A DNA stretch of 64,000 nucleotides, from positions 3,720,001-3,784,000 of the forward strand of contig NZ_CP026115.2 in assembly GCF_009883635.2 (NCBI RefSeq), in the 5' to 3' direction. This stretch comes from Pseudomonas putida (GTDB lineage: Bacteria; Pseudomonadota; Gammaproteobacteria; Pseudomonadales; Pseudomonadaceae). The notes under the pieces were generated by a model. It saw only the letters and a program-made list of their open reading frames with translations. It did no database searches and was not told where the DNA came from. Below, piece by piece: positions 42,057 through 51,685 of this stretch (position 1 is the first letter of the stretch; each line of letters starts with the position of its first letter). A program made the position numbers and the translations under genes.

Positions 42057-43166
42057 TCATGCCCCCAGGTCGGCCAACGGGTGCCGCCCTTCCCACACCT
42101 TGGCAAAGTGCGCCTCGACCACCGCCGCTGGCACCTGTGCCACATCCGGCCAGTGCCAAAGCGGTTGGTTGTCCTTGTCCAGCAGGCGCGCTCGCACGCC
42201 TTCACTGAATTCCGGGTGCCGGCAGCAATTGAGGCTCATGCTGTATTCCATCTGGAACACCTGGGCCAGTGACAGGTGCCGGGCACGCTGGATCTGCTCC
42301 CAGACCAGGTGTGCCGTCAGCGGGCAGCCTTCATGCAGGCGTTGACCGGCTTCGGCCAGCAGCGGATCAGTGTGATGTTTGACACCTTCCAGCGCTCGCC
42401 AGGCCGCAGCCGGGTCGGCCACATCCAGCAGTTCGTCGATCACCTGGCGCCGCGGCAGCCACTGCGCCGCAGGCAGCTCGGCCCAGGCGCGATGCTGTTC
42501 GGCCTTGAGCAAGCTGTTCAGTTGCAGGTCGGTCTGCTCCTGCCAGTTCAGTTGCAGCAGCTCTTCGACCAATGCCTCTTGCTGTTCTTCCCCAAAGAAA
42601 CGATCCGCCAGGTCCAGGTCAAGGGCATCACGGGCATTGATCGGTGCCCCGGTCAGCCCGAGGAACAAGCCAAGCTTGCCGGGCAGGCGGGCGAGAAACC
42701 AGCTGGCACCTACGTCCGGGTACAGGCCAATGCTGATTTCCGGCATGGCCAGCCGGCTGCTTGGGGTAACGATGCGTACACCGGCGCCCTGCAGCAGCCC
42801 CATGCCGCCACCCAGCACATGCCCGTGGCCCCAGCACAGCAAGGGCTTCGGGTAGGTATGCAAGAGGTAGTCGAGGCGGTATTCGGCGGCAAAGAAGGTG
42901 GCGGCCAGCGGCGGTATGCTGCCGGGGTGAGCAAGGCAGGCCTGGGCCAGCGCCCGTACATCGCCGCCGGCGCAAAAGGCCTTGGCACCGTTACCGCGCA
43001 ACAGCACGCAGACGACGCCAGGGTCGCTGGCCCAGCTGTGCAGCTGTTCACCCAGCACTTCGATCATCGGCAGGTTGAGGGCATTGAGCGCCTTGGGGGC
43101 ATCGAGCGTGGCGATGCCGATTCGGGCGCCATCGGCGCCGGTGAGTACCTCGCAATGAATGGCCAT
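42057..43166 (-). CDS. enoyl-CoA hydratase/isomerase-family protein (3-hydroxyisobutyryl-CoA hydrolase-like)
   Basis: A 369-residue crotonase-superfamily enzyme; this length and the C-terminal extension match 3-hydroxyisobutyryl-CoA hydrolases of valine breakdown rather than plain hydratases. The CoA oxyanion loops are visible as [22 protein letters not shown] and [17 protein letters not shown], with acidic residues in [21 protein letters not shown]. The reaction is inferred from family. Divergent from ung. Confidence 0.88.
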   Translation of the reverse strand: MAIHCEVLTGADGARIGIATLDAPKALNALNLPMIEVLGEQLHSWASDPGVVCVLLRGNGAKAFCAGGDVRALAQACLAHPGSIPPLAATFFAAEYRLDYLLHTYPKPLLCWGHGHVLGGGMGLLQGAGVRIVTPSSRLAMPEISIGLYPDVGASWFLARLPGKLGLFLGLTGAPINARDALDLDLADRFFGEEQQEALVEELLQLNWQEQTDLQLNSLLKAEQHRAWAELPAAQWLPRRQVIDELLDVADPAAAWRALEGVKHHTDPLLAEAGQRLHEGCPLTAHLVWEQIQRARHLSLAQVFQMEYSMSLNCCRHPEFSEGVRARLLDKDNQPLWHWPDVAQVPAAVVEAHFAKVWEGRHPLADLGA

Positions 43167-43292
43167 GGACTACCTCGCGCAAGTCATCCACCAAGTATGG
43201 CCCGCATCGCCGATCATGCCGGTCGTCGGTCGGATCGATTGACAAGGGCAAGTGGCTTACCTAGTGTCGCGCCATTGTTTACGGATGGCCCC

Positions 43293-43985
43293 ATGACTGA
43301 AGACGATCGCATCAAACTCGAACCCAGCTGGAAGGCTGCACTGCGCGCCGAGTTCGACCAACCCTACATGCACCAGCTGCGTGAGTTCCTGCGCCAGGAG
43401 CACGCGGCCGGCAAGGAGATCTACCCGCCGGGGCCGCTGATCTTCAATGCGCTCAATTCCACGCCGCTGGATCAGGTCAAGGTGGTGATCCTTGGCCAGG
43501 ACCCCTATCACGGCCCGGGTCAGGCCCATGGCCTGTGCTTCTCGGTGCAGCCGGGCGTGCCGGCGCCACCGTCGCTGGTCAACATCTATAAAGAGCTGCA
43601 GCGCGACCTCAACATCCCGATCGCCAGCCACGGTTACCTGCAGAGCTGGGCCGAGCAGGGCGTGCTGCTGCTCAACACGACCATGACCGTCGAGCGCGCC
43701 AATGCCGCCTCGCATGCGAAGAAGGGCTGGGAGTTCTTTACCGACCGGATCATCCAGGTAGTCAGCGAGCAGTGTCCGAACGTGGTGTTCCTGCTGTGGG
43801 GCGCGCATGCCCAGAGCAAGCAGAAGCTGATCGATGGCACCAAGCACCTGGTGCTCAAGTCGGTGCACCCGTCGCCGCTGTCGGCGTATCGCGGGTTCCT
43901 CGGCTGCGGGCACTTCAGCCGCACCAACAGCTTCCTCGAACAGCGTGGCATGGCGCCCATCAACTGGGCATTGCCGCCACTCTGA
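43293..43985 (+). CDS. ung: Ung, uracil-DNA glycosylase
   Basis: Removes uracil from DNA; 230 residues. All family-1 motifs are present: the catalytic Asp and water-activating loop in [20 protein letters not shown], the [11 protein letters not shown] helix, [15 protein letters not shown] (Asn specificity residue), and the minor-groove loop [18 protein letters not shown] chose the ATG at 43293; the open frame runs about 340 codons further upstream but that part is antisense to the divergent acyl-CoA gene and unlike any Ung. Confidence 0.97.
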   Translation: MTEDDRIKLEPSWKAALRAEFDQPYMHQLREFLRQEHAAGKEIYPPGPLIFNALNSTPLDQVKVVILGQDPYHGPGQAHGLCFSVQPGVPAPPSLVNIYKELQRDLNIPIASHGYLQSWAEQGVLLLNTTMTVERANAASHAKKGWEFFTDRIIQVVSEQCPNVVFLLWGAHAQSKQKLIDGTKHLVLKSVHPSPLSAYRGFLGCGHFSRTNSFLEQRGMAPINWALPPL

Positions 43986-43994
43986 AGGCGGGCA

Positions 43995-44013
43995 GGGGCT
44001 GCAGGGCAGCCCC
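43995..44013. terminator. hairpin between ung and abrB
   Basis: GGGGCTGC / GCAGCCCC with loop AGG, between the convergent genes; it overlaps the ancestral stop of abrB. No U-tract. A close relative sits at 24310-24326. Confidence 0.45.
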
Positions 44014-44114
44014 TAGTCCTGAGCCTTGACCCAATACCTGAACAACGGCTCCGCCAGAAACAGCACCAGAATCAACCGCACCACCTGCAGCGCCGTCACC
44101 AGCGGCACCGACAA
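44013..44114 (-). pseudogene. detached C-terminal segment of abrB beyond an in-frame amber codon
   Basis: After the TAG at 44117-44115 the same frame continues for 33 codons: LSVPLVTALQVVRLILVLFL, a strongly hydrophobic helix, then AEPLFRYWVKAQD and a TAG at 44013-44015. Other AbrB proteins carry such a final helix, so this is the severed end of the gene. A CAG-to-TAG change at the junction (Gln codon after TAETL) explains it. Confidence 0.8.
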
Positions 44115-45044
44115 CTACAGGGTTTCGGCCGTCAGGCTCATCTCGGCGATCCCGCCCGGCATCATCCCCAGGGTCAGCGAACGCAGGTCCAGCGCGGTCA
44201 TCACGCTCAACCCCCACGCCGCGCTGCCGGCAATCGCCATGCACAGCGCCGTGGCCAACAGCGTGCGCCCGAGGAAGGACGGCGCGCGGCGGAAGAACGC
44301 GCGGTTGAAGTGGCAGGCCAAGCCGCTGCCGATCAGCCACTGGCCGATCTGGCTGGCACCATTGGGCAAGGCGATCTGCAGGTTGCCCGCCAGGCTTACC
44401 GACGCGGCGACCAGTAACGGCCCGAACAGCCACGGGTTGGGTTGGCGCAGGCGCTGCCAGGCAAATCCCACCGCTACGCCCAGCGGCACGATCAGTGTCA
44501 GCCAGCCCCAACTGACACTGCCGGCGTGATTCAGCGGCACGCCGTCACCGAGCAGGAACTTGAACAGTGCCGGCACGCACAGCACCACGGCCAGCACGCG
44601 CAGGCTCTGCGCTGCCGCCACCTGGCTGAGTACCGCGCCATTGCGTGCGCCAAGGTTGACCATTTCCCCCGAGCCACCGGGCATGCTGGCGAAGAACGCC
44701 GTCGCGCGGTCTTCACCAGTGCGCCGCAGCAGCCACACGCTGATCACGCTGGAAAGCGTGGTGAACAGTGCGCCGAAGCAAATCAGCGCGAAATGGCTGG
44801 CGACCTGCTCGATCACCGCGGGGGTGAAGTGCAGGCCGATACCGATGCCGATGATGCATTGCCCGCACTTGCGGCCATTGGGGATTTCCGACAGCTGCCA
44901 GGGCGTCAGGCAGCGAACCAGGATGATCGCCAGCAAAGAGCCGATCATCCATGGCAAAGGCCAGCCGACCTTGCTGGCGGCAAAACCGCCAGCAAGGCCG
45001 ACCAGCCCGGTTGCGACAAACAGCGGCAGCGACCGATCAGGCAT
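44115..45044 (-). CDS. AbrB-family membrane protein, truncated by amber codon
   Basis: A 309-residue inner-membrane protein of the AbrB duplication family (two similar halves, about nine or ten hydrophobic segments; FAASKVGWPLPWMIGSLLA and LPNGASQIGQWLIGSGLACH are the two copies of the motif; MPGGSGEMVNLGA and MPGGIAEMSL match each other). Members are called putative ammonia monooxygenases or, more credibly, membrane proteins beside tricarboxylate transporters. The last gene of the opdH-tctCBA operon, overlapping tctA by 8 bases. It has lost its final helix (see 44013-44114). Confidence 0.85.
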   Translation of the reverse strand: MPDRSLPLFVATGLVGLAGGFAASKVGWPLPWMIGSLLAIILVRCLTPWQLSEIPNGRKCGQCIIGIGIGLHFTPAVIEQVASHFALICFGALFTTLSSVISVWLLRRTGEDRATAFFASMPGGSGEMVNLGARNGAVLSQVAAAQSLRVLAVVLCVPALFKFLLGDGVPLNHAGSVSWGWLTLIVPLGVAVGFAWQRLRQPNPWLFGPLLVAASVSLAGNLQIALPNGASQIGQWLIGSGLACHFNRAFFRRAPSFLGRTLLATALCMAIAGSAAWGLSVMTALDLRSLTLGMMPGGIAEMSLTAETL

Positions 45045-46551
45045 CAGCCATGGCCCGGCGCTGCAGGCTGCGCTTGCGCCAGATGCGCAGCAGCGGCAGG
45101 GTCAGCATGCAGATGGTCAACACCCACACCGACATGCTGATCGGGCTCGACCAGAGGATGCCCAGTTCACCGTTGGAAATCGACAGCGCCCGGCGCAGGT
45201 TCTGCTCCATCAGGCCGCCGAGGATGAAGCCGAGCAGGATCGGCGACAGCGGGAAGTCCAGCTTGCGCAGGATGTAGCCCATGATGCCGATGCCGACCAT
45301 CAGGAACAGGTCGAAGGTAGTGGCATGCACGGCATATACGCCGATCCCGGTGATGATTGCGATCACCGGCACCAGCGCCCAGTTCGGCACGGCGAGGATG
45401 CGGGTGAAGATGCGGATCATCGGGATGTTCAGGATCACCAGCATGATGTTGGCGATGAACAGCGAGGCGATCAGGCCCCAGACGATGTCCGGCTGCTGTT
45501 CGAACAGCAGTGGGCCTGGGGTGATGTTGTACAGGGTCAGCGCGCCGATCATTACCGCCGTGGTGCCCGAACCCGGTACGCCGAGGGTCAGCATCGGCAC
45601 CAGGGCGCCGCAGCAGGAGGCACCGATGGCGGTTTCCGGGGCCGCCAGGCCACGGGCATCACCTTTGCCGAACTTGCCCTTTTCACCGGCGATACGTTTT
45701 TCGGTCATGTAGGCCACGGCGCTGGCCAGGGTTGCGCCGGCACCCGGCAGTACGCCCATGATGAAGCCCAGCAGGCCGCAGCGGATATTGACCACGAACA
45801 CCGAGGCCGCTTCCTTGACGTTGAAGAGCATCCGCCCGGTGGCCTTGATCGCTTCGTGGCCATGGTGGGTCTTCTCCAGCAACAGCAGGATTTCGCTGAC
45901 GGAGAACAGGCCCAGCACCAGCACCACGAACTGGATACCGTCGGCCAGGTGCACACTGTCGCCAGTGAAGCGGTACACGCCGCTGTTGGCATCGATACCG
46001 ACTGCCGAGAGGAACAGGCCGATCAGTGCGGCAATGAATGTCTTCAGTGGCTTGTCACCGGCCATGCCGCCGAGGGCGACGATGGCAAACACCATCAGCA
46101 CGAAGTATTCCGCCGGGCCGAAGGCAATCGCCCATTTCGCCAGTAGCGGGGCGAACAGCACCATGCCGCAGGTGGCGATGAACGCGCCGATGAACGAACT
46201 CCAGGCCGACAGCGACAGGGCCACGCCGGCCAGGCCCTGGCGTGCCATCGGGTAGCCGTCGAGGGTGGTCATCACGGTCGAGGCTTCGCCCGGGATGTTC
46301 AGCAGGATCGAGCTGATCCGGCCGCCGTATTCGCAGCCCAGGTAGACCGCAGCCAGCAGGATCAGCGCCGACTCCGGTGGCAGGCCAAGGGCGAAGGCGA
46401 TCGGGATCAGCAGGGCCACGCCGTTGATCGGGCCCAGGCCCGGCAGCAGGCCGACCACGGTGCCGATCAGTGTGCCCGACAGGGCGGTGACCAGGTTGTA
46501 AGGGGACAGGGCGACGCCGAAGCCCTGGCCCAGGTAGCTCAAGGTATCCAT
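45037..46551 (-). CDS. tctA: TctA, large membrane subunit of tricarboxylate transporter
   Basis: A 504-residue inner-membrane subunit of the TctCBA binding-protein-dependent tricarboxylate symporter, with 11-12 predicted membrane segments. Signature phrases: GTVVGLLPGLGPINGVALLIP, then YGGRISSILLNIPGEASTVMTT, IRCGLLGFIMGVLPGAGATLAS and TLGVPGSGTTAVMIGAL (duplicated PG loops). Preceded 3 bases after tctB and followed by the overlapping abrB. Confidence 0.95.
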   Translation of the reverse strand: MDTLSYLGQGFGVALSPYNLVTALSGTLIGTVVGLLPGLGPINGVALLIPIAFALGLPPESALILLAAVYLGCEYGGRISSILLNIPGEASTVMTTLDGYPMARQGLAGVALSLSAWSSFIGAFIATCGMVLFAPLLAKWAIAFGPAEYFVLMVFAIVALGGMAGDKPLKTFIAALIGLFLSAVGIDANSGVYRFTGDSVHLADGIQFVVLVLGLFSVSEILLLLEKTHHGHEAIKATGRMLFNVKEAASVFVVNIRCGLLGFIMGVLPGAGATLASAVAYMTEKRIAGEKGKFGKGDARGLAAPETAIGASCCGALVPMLTLGVPGSGTTAVMIGALTLYNITPGPLLFEQQPDIVWGLIASLFIANIMLVILNIPMIRIFTRILAVPNWALVPVIAIITGIGVYAVHATTFDLFLMVGIGIMGYILRKLDFPLSPILLGFILGGLMEQNLRRALSISNGELGILWSSPISMSVWVLTICMLTLPLLRIWRKRSLQRRAMADA

Positions 46552-46554
46552 GTG

Positions 46555-47013
46555 TCAGTTCTCCAGTACGCTCAGCAGGCCGAGGGGCAGGGGCACGTCC
46601 ATGACGCGGTCGAACAGCCAGTAGAGGAACACGCTCATGCCCACCACTACGAGGGTGCTGTGCAACCAGCGGCCGCCGTACAGGCGGGCCATGGGGATGC
46701 CGACCAGGATGGCGCTGAGGATGAAGCCCAGGGTTTCGAAGGTGGCGGCGAAGAGAATCAGCAGGCCGACGCAGGCGGTGATCTTGATCAGGGTTTCGCG
46801 GTCCAGTTCAGGCTCGTCGTCCTTGCGCACGATGGGCGTGGGGCGGATCGCCAGGTACAGCAGGCCAAGGCTCATCAGCCCGAGCATCAGCAGCGGGTAG
46901 GCACGCGGGCCGACCGGTTCGTAGGAAAATGCGGCCTGATAGGGCCAGGCCATCACGGCCAAGGCGGCGCATACCGCCAGCAGGACCAGGGCGAAGATAC
47001 GTTGCAGGATCAT
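46555..47013 (-). CDS. tctB: TctB, small membrane subunit of tricarboxylate transporter
   Basis: A 152-residue protein with four membrane segments and the TctB pattern SYEPVGPRAYPLLMLGLMSL near the N-terminus. The ATG at 47013 has a GAGGA 7 bases upstream; a 14-codon upstream extension in frame reads into a REP palindrome and is excluded. It works with TctA to energise citrate/tricarboxylate uptake. Confidence 0.92.
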   Translation of the reverse strand: MILQRIFALVLLAVCAALAVMAWPYQAAFSYEPVGPRAYPLLMLGLMSLGLLYLAIRPTPIVRKDDEPELDRETLIKITACVGLLILFAATFETLGFILSAILVGIPMARLYGGRWLHSTLVVVGMSVFLYWLFDRVMDVPLPLGLLSVLEN

Positions 47014-47028
47014 CAGAGAGTCCTCGTT

Positions 47029-47056
47029 TGTGGGAGCGGGCGTGCCCGCTCCCACA
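47029..47056. repeat. single REP palindrome between tctC and tctB
   Basis: TGTGGGAGCGGGC / GCCCGCTCCCACA with a 2-base centre, a perfect 13-bp stem. It sits between tctC and tctB and could hold back mRNA decay to give the periplasmic binding protein higher yield than the membrane subunits. Confidence 0.85.
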
Positions 47057-47078
47057 GGGTTCGGTGAAAGACCGGGGC

Positions 47079-48059
47079 TTACTGAATCAGGCCGAATTCC
47101 TTGGCCAGTGCCTTGTACTCAGTCACCTGCTTCTTCACATAGCCGTCCAGCTCCGCGCCGGTCATGGCGAACGGGAACAGCTCGCGCTGGTCACGCAACT
47201 TGGCGAAGTCTTCAGAGGCCAGCATCTTGTCGAACGATTCTTTCCACCAGGCGTAGTCTTCGTCGCTTACCTTCGGGCCGAGGTAGAAGCCGCGTACCAC
47301 TGGCCAGACAATGTCGTAGCCCTGTTCCTTGGCGGTGGGGATGTCCTTCATCTCCGGCTCGTCCAGGCGGTTTTCCGAGAACACCGCGAGGATGCGCATG
47401 TTGCCGCTCTGGATATGCGGCATGGAGTCGGAAATGTCGGTGGAACCGACCTGGATGTGCCCGCCCAGCAGCGCGGTGGCAATCTCGCCACCGCCTTCCA
47501 GGGCCACGTAGCGCAGGTCGCGCGGGTTGATGCCAGCCGCCTTGGCGATCAGCGCGGTCTGCATCCAGTCCTGGCTGCCGACAGTGCCGCCGGAGCCGAT
47601 CACCACCTTGCTCGGGTCCTTCTTCAGTGCCGCGACCAGGTCGTCGAGGGTCTTGTAGGGCGAGTCACTCTTCACCGCGATGGCACCGTAGCTGGTGCCG
47701 ACCGCAGCCAGCCACTTCACCGCGTTCTCGTCGAAGCGGCCGAACTTGCCCTGGGCCAGGTTCAGCAGCGAGCCACTGGACCAGGCCACCAGAGTGCCGG
47801 CGTCGGCAGGGCGCTGGGCGACCACGGCGTTGTACGCCACTGCGCCGACACCGCCGGGCATGTAGGTCACGCGCATCGGCTTGCTGAGGATCTTCTCCTG
47901 CACCAGGGCGCTCTGCACCAATTTGCAGGTCAGGTCGAAACCACCGCCGGGCGAGGCCGGGGCGATGCATTCAGGGCGTTTCGGTTCGGCGGCGAGGGCG
48001 TTGCCGGCCAGCAGCAGGCAACCGGTGGCGAGGACGAGGCGGCGCAGTGAAAAGGTCAT
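47079..48059 (-). CDS. tctC: TctC, periplasmic tricarboxylate-binding protein
   Basis: A 326-residue periplasmic binding protein of the Bug/TctC family with a signal peptide cleaved near GNALAAEP. The ligand-loop phrases ECIAPASPGGGFDLTCKL, VVIGSGGTVGSQDWM and the DISDSMPHIQSGNMRILAV region fit TctC. It binds citrate or related tricarboxylates and delivers them to TctAB. It lies 43 bases after opdH on the same strand. Confidence 0.94.
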   Translation of the reverse strand: MTFSLRRLVLATGCLLLAGNALAAEPKRPECIAPASPGGGFDLTCKLVQSALVQEKILSKPMRVTYMPGGVGAVAYNAVVAQRPADAGTLVAWSSGSLLNLAQGKFGRFDENAVKWLAAVGTSYGAIAVKSDSPYKTLDDLVAALKKDPSKVVIGSGGTVGSQDWMQTALIAKAAGINPRDLRYVALEGGGEIATALLGGHIQVGSTDISDSMPHIQSGNMRILAVFSENRLDEPEMKDIPTAKEQGYDIVWPVVRGFYLGPKVSDEDYAWWKESFDKMLASEDFAKLRDQRELFPFAMTGAELDGYVKKQVTEYKALAKEFGLIQ

Positions 48060-48102
48060 CGAATGTCTCCGTGAGCGTTTTTGTTATGGGTTACCGCATG
48101 GG

Positions 48103-49392
48103 TTACCAGAGCGCGACGCTGTAGCTCACCAGCAACCGCACTTCGTCGGCATCGCGAGCGAAGTTGGAGCGGAAGGTGGCGTTGCGCAGGCGCACGGCGA
48201 CGTTCTTCAACGGGCCGCTTTGTACCACGTACTTCAGTTCGGTGTTGCGTTCCCACTCCTTGCCCTCGCCACCGGCAGCGCGGCTGACGTTGTCGCCGTT
48301 GATGTAGCGGGTCATGAAGGTCAGGCCGGGGACGCCGAGGGCGGCGAAGTTGTAGTCGTAGCGCGCTTGCCACGAGCGCTCGTCGGCGCCGGCGAAGTCG
48401 TTGATCTGGACGAAGTTGACCAGGTACGGGTCGGCACCATCGATGTAGGGGAAGGCGCTGTCGCCGGAAAGCTGCTGCCAGGCGGCGCTGACCTTGTGCC
48501 CGCCCAGGCTGTAGCTGAGCATCGTGTTGAAGGTGGTGTTGTCGATGCGCCCGGCCTTGGCCGCGCCGGCATCGTCGCTGATCGCCAGGCGCACGTCGGC
48601 GCCGAAGGTGCCCGGGCCCCACGGCTGGGTGGCGAGCATGCCGATGAAGTGCTGGCGGTAGATGTCGTCGAGCTGGGCGAAGTGATAGCTGCCGGTGATG
48701 CGATCGGTGAACTTGTAGTCCAGGCCGGCCAGGTCGAGGTTGTCGGCGCTGAAGGTGCCACCGAAGCGGCCGTTCTTGTTGTTTAGGGCCAAGTCTTCCC
48801 AGTTGGTGTCGTTGCGGTCCTTGGCCTTGTCCAGGCGCCCGCCGGTGAAGCTCAGGCCCTTGATCTCCTGCGAGGTCAGCAGGCCGCCCTCGAAGGTCTG
48901 CGGCAGGATGCGGCCGTCGTTGGGCTGCAGGGTCGGCAGTTCCGGGATCAGGGTGCCGATCTTCAGTTCGGTCTTCGACACTTTGACCTTGCCGGTCAGG
49001 CCGAGCTTGGAATACTCGTCGGCAGCCTTGCCGTCATCGTGGGTCGGCAGCAGGCCTGTGTCGGTGCGGTCGGGGCTGGAGTCGAGCTTGATGCCCATCA
49101 TGCCCAGCGCATCCAGGCCGAAGCCGACGGTGCCATCGGTATAGCCGGACTCGAAGTTGAGCATGAAGCCCTGGGCCCACTCGTCGCGCTTGGATTGCTG
49201 CGCGCTGGTGCCGTCGCGGAAGTCGCGGTTGAAGTACATGTTGCGGGTTTCGAAGGTTGCCGTGCTGTCTTCGAAGAAGGCGGCCTGGCTCAGCGGGGCG
49301 ACACCGGCAAGTGCAAGGGCACTGGCGATGGCGGAAGGGCGTGCGGACAGGGAACGGCTAGGCGCGAACGCCTCAGGCTGCGATGACAGCAT
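48103..49392 (-). CDS. opdH: OpdH-type OprD-family porin
   Basis: A 429-residue OprD-family outer-membrane porin. Signal peptide about 1-35, then ATFETRNMYFNRDFRDG and FMLNFESGYTDGTVGFGLD near the N-terminus, LPQTFEGGLLTSQEIKGLSF in the centre and a last strand DEVRLLVSYSVALW. P. aeruginosa OpdH is a tricarboxylate (cis-aconitate) porin and lies in the same operon order with tctCBA, which supports this name. It shares the central LPQTFxGGxLTSxEIxGL loop with the porin at 2636-3892. Confidence 0.9.
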   Translation of the reverse strand: MLSSQPEAFAPSRSLSARPSAIASALALAGVAPLSQAAFFEDSTATFETRNMYFNRDFRDGTSAQQSKRDEWAQGFMLNFESGYTDGTVGFGLDALGMMGIKLDSSPDRTDTGLLPTHDDGKAADEYSKLGLTGKVKVSKTELKIGTLIPELPTLQPNDGRILPQTFEGGLLTSQEIKGLSFTGGRLDKAKDRNDTNWEDLALNNKNGRFGGTFSADNLDLAGLDYKFTDRITGSYHFAQLDDIYRQHFIGMLATQPWGPGTFGADVRLAISDDAGAAKAGRIDNTTFNTMLSYSLGGHKVSAAWQQLSGDSAFPYIDGADPYLVNFVQINDFAGADERSWQARYDYNFAALGVPGLTFMTRYINGDNVSRAAGGEGKEWERNTELKYVVQSGPLKNVAVRLRNATFRSNFARDADEVRLLVSYSVALW

Positions 49393-49592
49393 CGGGATGA
49401 CTCCGTTTTTTTATTCTTGTTCGTTGCACCTTGCTGGTGCTTTTTTCGGCGCGTGGAGCGACCGTGGTGCGATGCTAGGCAATGAACCTTTCGCTAACCT
49501 TTCAGTGTGAAAGGTTTGCCACAAGGGGCTTCACAGGCTTGGCGACGGCGGTACACTCCGCGCCACCGCCCCACCCGAGCAGGGAGAATCCG

Positions 49593-50264
49593 ATGCGTGT
49601 GCTGCTGGTCGAAGACCATCTGCAACTGGCCGAAAGCGTGGCCCAGGCCCTGAAAAGCCAAGGCCTGACCGTGGATGTATTGCATGATGGCGTGGCTGCC
49701 GACCTGGCCCTGGCCAGCGAGGAGTACGCCGTTGCCGTGCTCGACGTGGGGCTGCCGCGGATGGACGGCTTCGAGGTGCTGGCGCGCCTGCGCGGTCGCG
49801 GCAAGACCCTGCCGGTGCTCATGCTCACCGCACGCAGCGATGTGAAGGATCGCGTGCACGGCCTGAACCTCGGTGCTGACGATTACCTGGCCAAACCCTT
49901 CGAGCTGACCGAGCTGGAAGCGCGGGTAAAGGCCTTGCTCAGGCGCAGCGTGCTCGGTGGTGAGCGCCAGCAGCGCTGCGGGCCACTGGTCTACGACCTG
50001 GACACCCGGCGTTTCAGCCTGGACGAGGAAAACCTGACCCTGACCTCGCGTGAACAAAGCGTGCTTGAAGCATTGATCGCCCGCCCGGGGCGCGTGATGA
50101 GCAAGGAGCAGCTGGCCGCTCAGGTATTTGGCCTGGACGAAGAGGCCAGCCCCGACGCCATCGAAATCTACATCCACCGCCTGCGCAAGAAGCTCGATGG
50201 CCACTCGGTCGCCATTGTCACCTTCCGCGGCCTGGGTTACCTGCTCGAGCACCGCGATGCGTGA
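49593..50264 (+). CDS. tctD: TctD, OmpR-type response regulator
   Basis: A 223-residue response regulator. The receiver starts MRVLLVEDHLQLAESVAQAL, phospho-Asp in AVAVLDVGLPRMDG, conserved Lys in GADDYLAKPFELTEL; the C-terminal winged helix includes IEIYIHRLRKKLDGHSVAIV. It begins at the ATG after AGGGAGAATCCG. Divergent from opdH over 200 bases, so it controls the tricarboxylate operon. TctE is translated from an overlapping start. Confidence 0.95.
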   Translation: MRVLLVEDHLQLAESVAQALKSQGLTVDVLHDGVAADLALASEEYAVAVLDVGLPRMDGFEVLARLRGRGKTLPVLMLTARSDVKDRVHGLNLGADDYLAKPFELTELEARVKALLRRSVLGGERQQRCGPLVYDLDTRRFSLDEENLTLTSREQSVLEALIARPGRVMSKEQLAAQVFGLDEEASPDAIEIYIHRLRKKLDGHSVAIVTFRGLGYLLEHRDA

Positions 50265-51636
50265 CAATGGCAGCTTGCGCGGGCGGCTGCTGGGCAACCT
50301 GGCACTGCTGCTGGTGGTGCTGATGCTCGCCAGCGGCCTGAGCGCCTATTGGAACGGTCGCGAAGCGGCCGATACTGCCTACGACCGCACCTTGCTGGCT
50401 TCGGCGCGGACCATCGCCGCCGGGCTCTCCCAGCGTGATGGCAGCCTCAGCGCCGATGTGCCCTATGTGGCGCTGGACACCTTCGCCTACGACAGCGCCG
50501 GGCGCATCTACTATCAGGTTCTGGACATCAACCAGCAGCTGATTTCCGGTTACGAGCACCTGCCACCACCGCCGCCCGGCACCCCGCGTACCGACGACTA
50601 TCCGGCACTGGCGCGCTTCTACGATGCCACCTATCTCGGCCAGGACGTGCGTGTGGTCAGCCTGCTGAAGGCGGTGAGCGAGCCGAACATGAACGGCATG
50701 GCGGAAATTCGCGTGGCCGAAACCGAAGAGGCGCGGGTGAGCATGGCCCGTGGGTTGATGGCCGACACCCTGCTGCGCCTGGGCATGCTGGCGCTGGCTG
50801 CGCTGGTCATGGTGTGGTTCGCGGTCAGCGCGGCGTTACGCCCCCTGGAGCGCCTGCGCACGGCGGTGGAAGAGCGGCAGCCGGATGACCTGCGGGCGCT
50901 TCCGGTGGTGCAGGTGCAGCGTGAACTGGGCCCTCTGGTGCGTGCCTTGAACCACTTCACCGAGCGTTTGCGCGGGCAGTTCGAACGCCAGGCGCAGTTC
51001 ATTGCGGAGGCGGCCCACGAACTGCGCACGCCACTGGCGGCGCTCAAGGCCCGGGTCGAGCTGGGGTTGCGTTCGCAGCAGCCCGAAGAATGGCGGCAGA
51101 CCCTGGAGTCGGCAGCGCAGGGGACTGATCGCCTGACCCATCTGGCCAATCAGTTGTTATCGCTGGCCAGGGTCGAGAACGGTGCCCGGGCGATTGCCGA
51201 AGGCGGTGCCCAGCGCCTGGACCTGAGCCAGCTTGCCCGTGAACTGGGCATGGCCATGGCGCCACTGGCGTACAACCGAGGCGTGGCCTTGGCGCTGGAG
51301 GCCGAGGCGCCAGTGTGGTTGAAGGGTGAACCGACATTGCTCAACGAACTGCTCAGCAACCTGGTGGACAATGCGCTGGCGCATACTCCGGCGGGCGGCA
51401 ATGTGATCTTGCGGGTGCTGGCGCCGGCGGTGCTGGAGGTCGAGGATGATGGGCCGGGGATTCCCGAAGAGGAGCGCGAGCGGGTATTCGAGCGCTTCTA
51501 TCGACGGGGCGTGCAGGGCAGTGGGCTGGGGTTGGCCATCGTGGGTGAGATCTGCAGGGCGCACCTGGCGCAGATCAGCCTGCATGATGGCGAGAAAGGC
51601 GGGTTGAAAGTGCGGGTGAGTTTCATCGCCGACTGA
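50257..51636 (+). CDS. tctE: TctE, sensor histidine kinase
   Basis: A 459-residue kinase with N-terminal membrane segment (LLGNLALLLVVLMLASGL), a periplasmic 2CSK_N-like sensor, a second membrane helix near residue 165-185, HAMP-like linker, HisKA with His in FIAEAAHELRTPLAALKAR, and HATPase with N-box LLSNLVDNALAHTPAG and G-box VEDDGPGIPEEERERVFER. The start is the ATG at 50257 that overlaps the last codons of tctD. It senses tricarboxylates and phosphorylates TctD. Confidence 0.94.
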   Translation: MRDNGSLRGRLLGNLALLLVVLMLASGLSAYWNGREAADTAYDRTLLASARTIAAGLSQRDGSLSADVPYVALDTFAYDSAGRIYYQVLDINQQLISGYEHLPPPPPGTPRTDDYPALARFYDATYLGQDVRVVSLLKAVSEPNMNGMAEIRVAETEEARVSMARGLMADTLLRLGMLALAALVMVWFAVSAALRPLERLRTAVEERQPDDLRALPVVQVQRELGPLVRALNHFTERLRGQFERQAQFIAEAAHELRTPLAALKARVELGLRSQQPEEWRQTLESAAQGTDRLTHLANQLLSLARVENGARAIAEGGAQRLDLSQLARELGMAMAPLAYNRGVALALEAEAPVWLKGEPTLLNELLSNLVDNALAHTPAGGNVILRVLAPAVLEVEDDGPGIPEEERERVFERFYRRGVQGSGLGLAIVGEICRAHLAQISLHDGEKGGLKVRVSFIAD

Positions 51637-51685
51637 TCTTCTGCCTGTACCGGCCCCTTAGCGGTGCAAGTGCAGGCAGCCCCTA

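Noticed and set aside
42276..43292. A long in-frame N-terminal extension of ung
   Set aside because: It is antisense to the divergent acyl-CoA gene and unlike any glycosylase; the ATG at 43293 gives the usual Ung length.
44003..44135. AbrB truncation as a family with a naturally short C-terminus
   Set aside because: The downstream frame encodes a full hydrophobic helix and a proper stop with no frame change, which would be unlikely if the region were non-coding.
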